Assembly (NCBI GenBank): GCA_012797825.1
Contig: JAAZOI010000090.1
Coordinates: 1 to 10,191, forward strand
DNA from: Eubacteriaceae bacterium
GTDB lineage: Bacteria; Bacillota; Clostridia; Eubacteriales; UBA1433
Direction: 5' to 3'
Length of the DNA stretch: 10,191 bases
Each line of letters opens with the position of its first letter. The stretch's first letter is position 1. The notes under the pieces were generated by a model that saw only the letters and a program-made list of their open reading frames with translations, did no database searches and was not told the DNA's origin. Shown here one piece after another: positions 7,249 through 10,191 of this stretch. Position numbers and translations under genes: made by a program.

Positions 7249-7267
7249 TAATAAAATAATTTTATTA
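7249..7267. repeat. AT palindrome near the lipoprotein transcription start
   Basis: TAATAAAAT and ATTTTATTA form a perfect 9-bp palindrome around one base. Its first part, TAATAAAATAATT, recurs as a direct repeat at 7230-7242, 19 bases away. The palindrome covers the predicted +1 of the lipoprotein promoter. Such AT-only repeats arise easily by chance in this DNA. Confidence 0.3.
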
Positions 7268-7272
7268 AATAT

Positions 7273-7300
7273 ATTATACAGTACAATTATTTTTGCACAA
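7273..7300 (-). promoter_or_regulatory. Probable promoter of the lipoprotein gene
   Basis: On the minus strand, TTGTGC (7300-7295) and a consensus TATAAT (7278-7273) are separated by 16 bases. Transcription would start near 7266, giving a leader of about 54 bases. The promoter lies downstream of the degV terminator, as expected for a separate unit. Confidence 0.5.
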
Positions 7301-7315
7301 TAAATATATTGATAT

Positions 7316-7362
7316 AAAACAAAATAAGCTTCTGTTTGCATTAACAGAAGCTTATTTTGTTT
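7316..7362 (-). terminator. Long hairpin terminator of degV, overlapping its stop codon
   Basis: A perfect 20-bp inverted repeat (7317-7336 with 7343-7362) encloses a six-base loop. On the minus strand the stem ends in TTTTGTTTTATATC. The degV stop codon TAA occupies 7363-7361, so two bases of the stop form the base of the stem. It contains the palindrome AAGCTT on each arm. Confidence 0.85.
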
Positions 7363-8221
7363 ATTCTACTATTCCTTCTACAAAAATTGCCTGTGTTCCA
7401 GGGCCGGCATGGGCTCCTATTACTGCGCCAAGTGTTGTTATCCTTACGTTTTTACAGCTGAATCTTTCCTGTATCATTTTTTTAAGCACATTAGCGTTAT
7501 CAATATCGTCTCCGTGAGCGATTGTTACAGTTTTACCCGATAAGTCTTCACCCGCTTTTTGCGCTACCATATCAAGCATTGTTGTATAAAGTTTTTTCTC
7601 GCCTCTTACCTTATGAACAGGAACAAGTTTTCCTTCTTTAACCGTAAGCGCAGGGCGAATGCCGAGAGTATCACCTATTAATGCAGATGTTTTACTTACT
7701 CTTCCACCTCTATACAGATATTCGAGTTTTTCAACAGTATATACATGAACCATTTTTTTTGCGTAATCTTCAACAATGGGCGTCATCTGTTGTGCGCTAA
7801 GTCCGGCGACAGCAAGCTCGCAAGCTTTCAGAACTACATGACCAAGCCCCATAGACGCGCACCAAGTATCGATTATTACTATGTTAACTTCGGGATACGA
7901 TTTTTTAACTTCTTCTAAAGCCGTAACTGCTGCGTTGTATGTCCCGGACAGGCCGGAAGAAAAAGCGGGATAAAAACATTCCTGTTTATCTTTGGCTATT
8001 TGCGTAAATAAATCAATAAAGTCATTGACAGGTACTTGAGAAGTTGAATATACTTTTCCCTCTCTCATATCATCAAATATTTTTTTCGGAGTAATTTCCA
8101 CTCCGTCTTTATATTCGTTCATACCATCCAATACTACTAATGGCAGCACTGTGATATTGTTTTGTTCTACTAAGTCTTTTGGGAGATCTGAGGCGCTGTC
8201 GGCAATGATTTTAACTTTCAT
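7361..8221 (-). CDS. DegV family fatty-acid-binding protein
   Basis: This 286-residue cytoplasmic protein has the DegV fold, which binds one fatty acid in a buried pocket; some members (FakB) present it to the kinase FakA for phospholipid synthesis. Motifs in order: the N-terminal ADSASDLP (7-14), TSQ (60-62), SSGLSGTY (88-95) of the ligand pocket, LEYLYRGGRVSK (166-177), LGIRPAL (186-192), and IGAHAGPGT (268-276), which caps the acid carboxylate in known structures. Length is normal. The ATG at 8221 follows AAAGGAG with an eight-base gap. The gene stands alone, divergent from the DUF167-hslO unit with overlapping promoters, and ends in a hairpin terminator. No FakA gene is in the window, so pairing with a kinase is unproven. 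Confidence 0.93.
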   Translation of the reverse strand: MKVKIIADSASDLPKDLVEQNNITVLPLVVLDGMNEYKDGVEITPKKIFDDMREGKVYSTSQVPVNDFIDLFTQIAKDKQECFYPAFSSGLSGTYNAAVTALEEVKKSYPEVNIVIIDTWCASMGLGHVVLKACELAVAGLSAQQMTPIVEDYAKKMVHVYTVEKLEYLYRGGRVSKTSALIGDTLGIRPALTVKEGKLVPVHKVRGEKKLYTTMLDMVAQKAGEDLSGKTVTIAHGDDIDNANVLKKMIQERFSCKNVRITTLGAVIGAHAGPGTQAIFVEGIVE

Positions 8222-8252
8222 AAAGATAACTCCTTTATTTTTATTATAAATA

Positions 8253-8282
8253 ATTATATAATTTGTGCATATTTAAAAACAA
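8253..8282 (-). promoter_or_regulatory. Probable promoter of degV
   Basis: On the minus strand TTGTTT (8282-8277) and consensus TATAAT (8258-8253) are 18 bases apart, about 32 bases before the degV start. It overlaps the opposite-strand promoter at 8263-8291. A second TATAAT (8248-8243) has no matching -35. Confidence 0.45.
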
Positions 8283-8291
8283 TAATACTAT
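8263..8291 (+). promoter_or_regulatory. Probable promoter of the DUF167-hslO unit
   Basis: TTGTGC (8263-8268) and TACTAT (8286-8291) have an ideal 17-base spacer. The -35 hexamer is the same as that proposed for the lipoprotein gene. Transcription would start near 8298, leaving a leader of only about 19 bases before the ATG at 8317. Confidence 0.45.
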
Positions 8292-8316
8292 AGGGTGAAA
8301 AGATAAATTTATTATA

Positions 8317-8619
8317 ATGAATGAATATAATGATAAACTGGAAGTTATAATTAAAAACTATAAAAATGAATTAGCCCAAAAAGGCAAGACAGTAATAAAA
8401 TTTAAAATTATTTCAAAAGCGAACAGAACTGAATTTTTAGGATTGATGGATGACAATACAATTAAGCTTGCAGTAGATGAAGTTGCACAAAAGGGCAAAG
8501 CGAATAATGTAATATACAGTTTCTTATCAAAAGAGTTTGGAGTGGGCAAACAAAATATAAAGATAATATCAGGGCAAAGCTCTAAATTAAAATTAATATC
8601 AATTCAGAAAGAAGATTAA
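8317..8619 (+). CDS. DUF167 (YggU/UPF0235) family protein
   Basis: This 100-residue protein matches the small DUF167 fold, whose function is unknown. The characteristic stretches are KANRTEFLGL (34-43, the usual KASRxEIxGx), KLAVDEVAQKGKANNVI (50-66, with the invariant GKAN at 60-63), and IISGQSSKLKLI (83-94, the SGxxSxxK end). It carries about 23 extra, highly charged residues at the N-terminus compared with typical members. The ATG at 8317 is the only good start in frame, since a stop lies at 8296-8298, but it has no strong Shine-Dalgarno sequence. The start also overlaps a TATAAT string. The stop is one base before the hslO ATG, so the two genes are surely co-transcribed and probably translationally coupled, hinting at a shared but unknown role. 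Confidence 0.87.
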   Translation: MNEYNDKLEVIIKNYKNELAQKGKTVIKFKIISKANRTEFLGLMDDNTIKLAVDEVAQKGKANNVIYSFLSKEFGVGKQNIKIISGQSSKLKLISIQKED

Positions 8620-8620
8620 A

Positions 8621-9493
8621 ATGGATAATATATTAAGAGGACAATTAAACGACTATCCCGTAAGATTTTTCTGCGCAAATACTTCTGCAAGCGTTGAAGC
8701 GTTAAGACAAATCCATAACTGCACCGCAACGGCTTCGGCGGCGGTAGGAAGACTTCTTACAGCTGCGATGATTATGGGTGTAATGATGAAGGGAGAGAAT
8801 GACAAATTATCATTAATAATTAAAGGCGACGGTCCTATTGGCAAGATAGTAGTTACCTCTGACAGCTGCGGAAGGGCTAAATGCGATATTGAAAATCCTG
8901 ATATCGATGTTTTAGTAAACGATGCGGGAAAGCTGGATGTGGCAAAGGCGGTAGGTTCAGGAAAGCTGACTATAATAAAAGACATTGGTTTAAAGACGCC
9001 GTATAACAGCACAACTGAACTTATAAGTTCGGAAATAGCAGAAGATATTGCGTATTATTATGCAGTAAGCGAACAAATACCCACAGTATGTTCACTGGGC
9101 GTGCTTGTAGAAAAAGATAGCAGCATAGCATGCGCAGGCGGTTATTTGATACAGGTAATGCCTAATTGCGATGAAGAGGTTATAGACTACCTTGAAAACA
9201 GAATAAATGAAATGCCGAAGATTACAGAAATGCTCAATCATAATATGAGCGGGACAGATATTATTGATAAAATTTTTAGCGAAGGCAATTACAAATACAC
9301 AATTGAACAAAACATTGAGCCGAAATATTATTGCGACTGCAATTATGATAAAGCGGAAGTAATAATAAAGTCGCTGGGCGTAAAAGAACTTGGTGATATT
9401 ATTGAAAAAAACGAAGATTTGGAATTAAAATGCCATTTTTGCAATAAAACATATAATTTCAGTATTGATCGAATAAAAGCATTTTTAAATTAA
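8621..9493 (+). CDS. hslO: Hsp33 redox-regulated chaperone
   Basis: This 290-residue protein is Hsp33, a cytoplasmic holding chaperone switched on by oxidation, especially hypochlorite or peroxide with heat, that keeps unfolding proteins from aggregating. The N-terminal domain (1-about 225) includes LIIKGDGPIGKIVV (64-77) and GYLIQVMP, typical of the family. The C-terminal redox switch has all four zinc-binding cysteines: C238-x-C240 and C271-x-x-C274. Length is normal. The ATG at 8621 lies one base after the DUF167 stop with only a weak AAAGAAG before it, which fits translation coupled to the upstream gene. No strong terminator follows, so some readthrough into prfA is possible. Confidence 0.97.
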   Translation: MDNILRGQLNDYPVRFFCANTSASVEALRQIHNCTATASAAVGRLLTAAMIMGVMMKGENDKLSLIIKGDGPIGKIVVTSDSCGRAKCDIENPDIDVLVNDAGKLDVAKAVGSGKLTIIKDIGLKTPYNSTTELISSEIAEDIAYYYAVSEQIPTVCSLGVLVEKDSSIACAGGYLIQVMPNCDEEVIDYLENRINEMPKITEMLNHNMSGTDIIDKIFSEGNYKYTIEQNIEPKYYCDCNYDKAEVIIKSLGVKELGDIIEKNEDLELKCHFCNKTYNFSIDRIKAFLN

Positions 9494-9530
9494 TATAAAA
9501 ATATTACTGTAAAAAACAATGTTTTTATTT
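9491..9530 (+). terminator. Possible weak terminator after hslO
   Basis: Two small AT-rich hairpins follow the stop: TAATAT-AAAA-ATATTA (9491-9506, using the stop codon) and AAAAAC-AAT-GTTTTT (9512-9526) followed by ATTTTAT. Both stems are six pairs with almost no GC, so termination would be weak. Confidence 0.25.
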
Positions 9531-9536
9531 TATAAT
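9508..9536 (+). promoter_or_regulatory. Candidate promoter of prfA
   Basis: A consensus TATAAT at 9531-9536 lies 17 bases after TGTAAA (9508-9513), a poor -35. It sits about 40 bases before the prfA start. The quality of the -10 box is the main support. Confidence 0.35.
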
Positions 9537-9563
9537 TAGCAATTATGCAAAATAAGAGCTATC

Positions 9564-9569
9564 AGGAGG
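9564..9569 (+). promoter_or_regulatory. Shine-Dalgarno site that fixes the GTG start of prfA
   Basis: AGGAGG at 9564-9569 lies six bases before GTG at 9576. The reading from there begins MFGKLDFILEKFEEL, the normal RF1 N-terminus, so the GTG start is well supported. Confidence 0.88.
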
Positions 9570-9575
9570 AATACA

Positions 9576-10191
9576 GTGTTTGGGAAATTAGATTTTATTT
9601 TAGAAAAGTTTGAAGAATTAAATAAGCAATTGAGCGATCCGGAAGTCATATCGAATCAAAATAAATTTAAAGAGCTTGCAAAAGAACATTCAAAGCTTGA
9701 ACCTATTGTTTCTAAATATAAAGAATATAAAAAAACGCAAGAAGATTTGCAGAGCAATAAAGAGCTTTTAGGCGATAAAATTGATAAAGAATTTAAAAAA
9801 ATGGTTGAAGAAGATATTGAAATTTTAAGCACGGAATGTGAAAAACTTAGCCAGGAACTTAAAATTCTGCTGCTTCCGAAAGATCCCAATGACGATAAAG
9901 ACGTTATTATAGAAATACGCGCAGGTACAGGCGGAGATGAAGCTGCACTGTTTGCAGGAGATCTTTTAAGAATGTATATCAGATATGCAGAAAGAAACAG
10001 ATTAAAGACAGAGCTTTTGAGTTCGAACCCTGTAGGTGTAGGAGGATATAAAGAAGTTATAATATCTCTTGCCGGAACCGGCGCATACAGCAAGCTGAAA
10101 TATGAGAGCGGAGTGCACAGGGTGCAGAGAATACCGCTTACTGAATCGCAGGGAAGAATTCATACATCTGCAGCTACTGTTGCGGTGCTTC
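9576..10191 (+). CDS. prfA: Peptide chain release factor 1, N-terminal 205 residues (cut by window edge)
   Basis: The frame from the GTG at 9576 stays open to the window end, giving 205 residues of an expected 355-360. RF1 recognises UAA and UAG stop codons in the ribosome and triggers peptide release. Visible parts are an N-terminal coiled-coil domain (about 1-100), then IRAGTGGDEAALFAGDL (114-130), the GAYSKLKYESGVHRVQRIP stretch (169-187) and ESQGRIHTSA (190-199). The stop-codon-reading tripeptide P-x-T is present as P187-L188-T189, which marks RF1 and not RF2 (SPF). The catalytic GGQ loop would lie beyond the edge. It follows hslO by 82 bases, with a perfect AGGAGG and a possible own promoter. 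A longer open frame on the opposite strand is only its shadow. Confidence 0.95.
   Translation, partial: MFGKLDFILEKFEELNKQLSDPEVISNQNKFKELAKEHSKLEPIVSKYKEYKKTQEDLQSNKELLGDKIDKEFKKMVEEDIEILSTECEKLSQELKILLLPKDPNDDKDVIIEIRAGTGGDEAALFAGDLLRMYIRYAERNRLKTELLSSNPVGVGGYKEVIISLAGTGAYSKLKYESGVHRVQRIPLTESQGRIHTSAATVAVL

Noticed and set aside
7213..7341. 43-residue N-terminal extension of the lipoprotein
   Set aside because: The extra codons cross the promoter and the degV terminator, and would bury the signal peptide; the ATG at 7212 has a perfect AAAGGAG.
7293..7517. 74-codon + strand frame across the degV terminator
   Set aside because: It runs through the hairpin and the antisense of degV; no ribosome site and no family resemblance.
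8222..8316. Possible riboswitch or leader RNA between degV and DUF167
   Set aside because: The gap is short, AT-rich and filled by two promoters; no conserved aptamer-like core is visible.
8653..9012. 119-codon open frame on the minus strand
   Set aside because: It is antisense to the well-supported hslO gene and has no ribosome site or recognisable product.
9656..10093. 145-codon open frame on the minus strand
   Set aside because: It lies wholly inside prfA, whose + strand reading gives a clear RF1 protein; the minus product is serine/leucine-rich low-complexity sequence typical of an antisense shadow.

Overview
The window looks like a chromosomal segment of a low-GC, spore-forming Firmicute, most likely class Clostridia. 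The evidence is an AT-rich composition with AT-rich intergenic gaps, heavy use of ATA and AGA codons, AGGAGG-type ribosome binding sites, TTG and GTG starts, and the spoVB - methylase/MazG - HU gene order, which is typical of endospore formers. It reads as ordinary housekeeping chromosome. I see no transposase, phage gene, CRISPR array, tRNA or rRNA.

Left part (1-3481, + strand): a probable sigma-A promoter drives a tight three-gene operon. It encodes a SpoVB-like lipid flippase, a tetrapyrrole-methylase/MazG fusion protein and an HU DNA-binding protein, and it closes with a strong hairpin terminator. Next (3550-5060, + strand) is a probable two-gene unit: an unrecognised three-helix membrane protein, then a Cof-type HAD phosphatase whose real start is a TTG placed by a perfect AGGAGG.

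Middle part (5107-8221, - strand): three genes lie head-to-tail, each with its own apparent promoter. They are a membrane-anchored HtrA-type serine protease with a PDZ domain, an unrecognised secreted lipoprotein, and a DegV-family fatty-acid-binding protein. The lipoprotein and degV genes end in clear intrinsic terminators. A near-perfect palindrome sits next to the -10 element of the protease gene.

Right part (8263-10191, + strand): a promoter overlapping the degV promoter drives a DUF167 protein and the redox chaperone Hsp33 (hslO), separated by one base. Then comes prfA (release factor 1), which starts at a GTG and is cut by the window edge.

How the genes relate: HtrA, the lipoprotein and Hsp33 suggest envelope and oxidative protein quality control. 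SpoVB and MazG/HU belong to sporulation, nucleotide hygiene and nucleoid functions, and RF1 to translation. The genes with no recognisable function are the 206-residue membrane protein and the 283-residue lipoprotein. I do not find a clearly new biological system; these two genes and the control regions around them are the best leads. No stretch longer than 300 bases lacks a gene.
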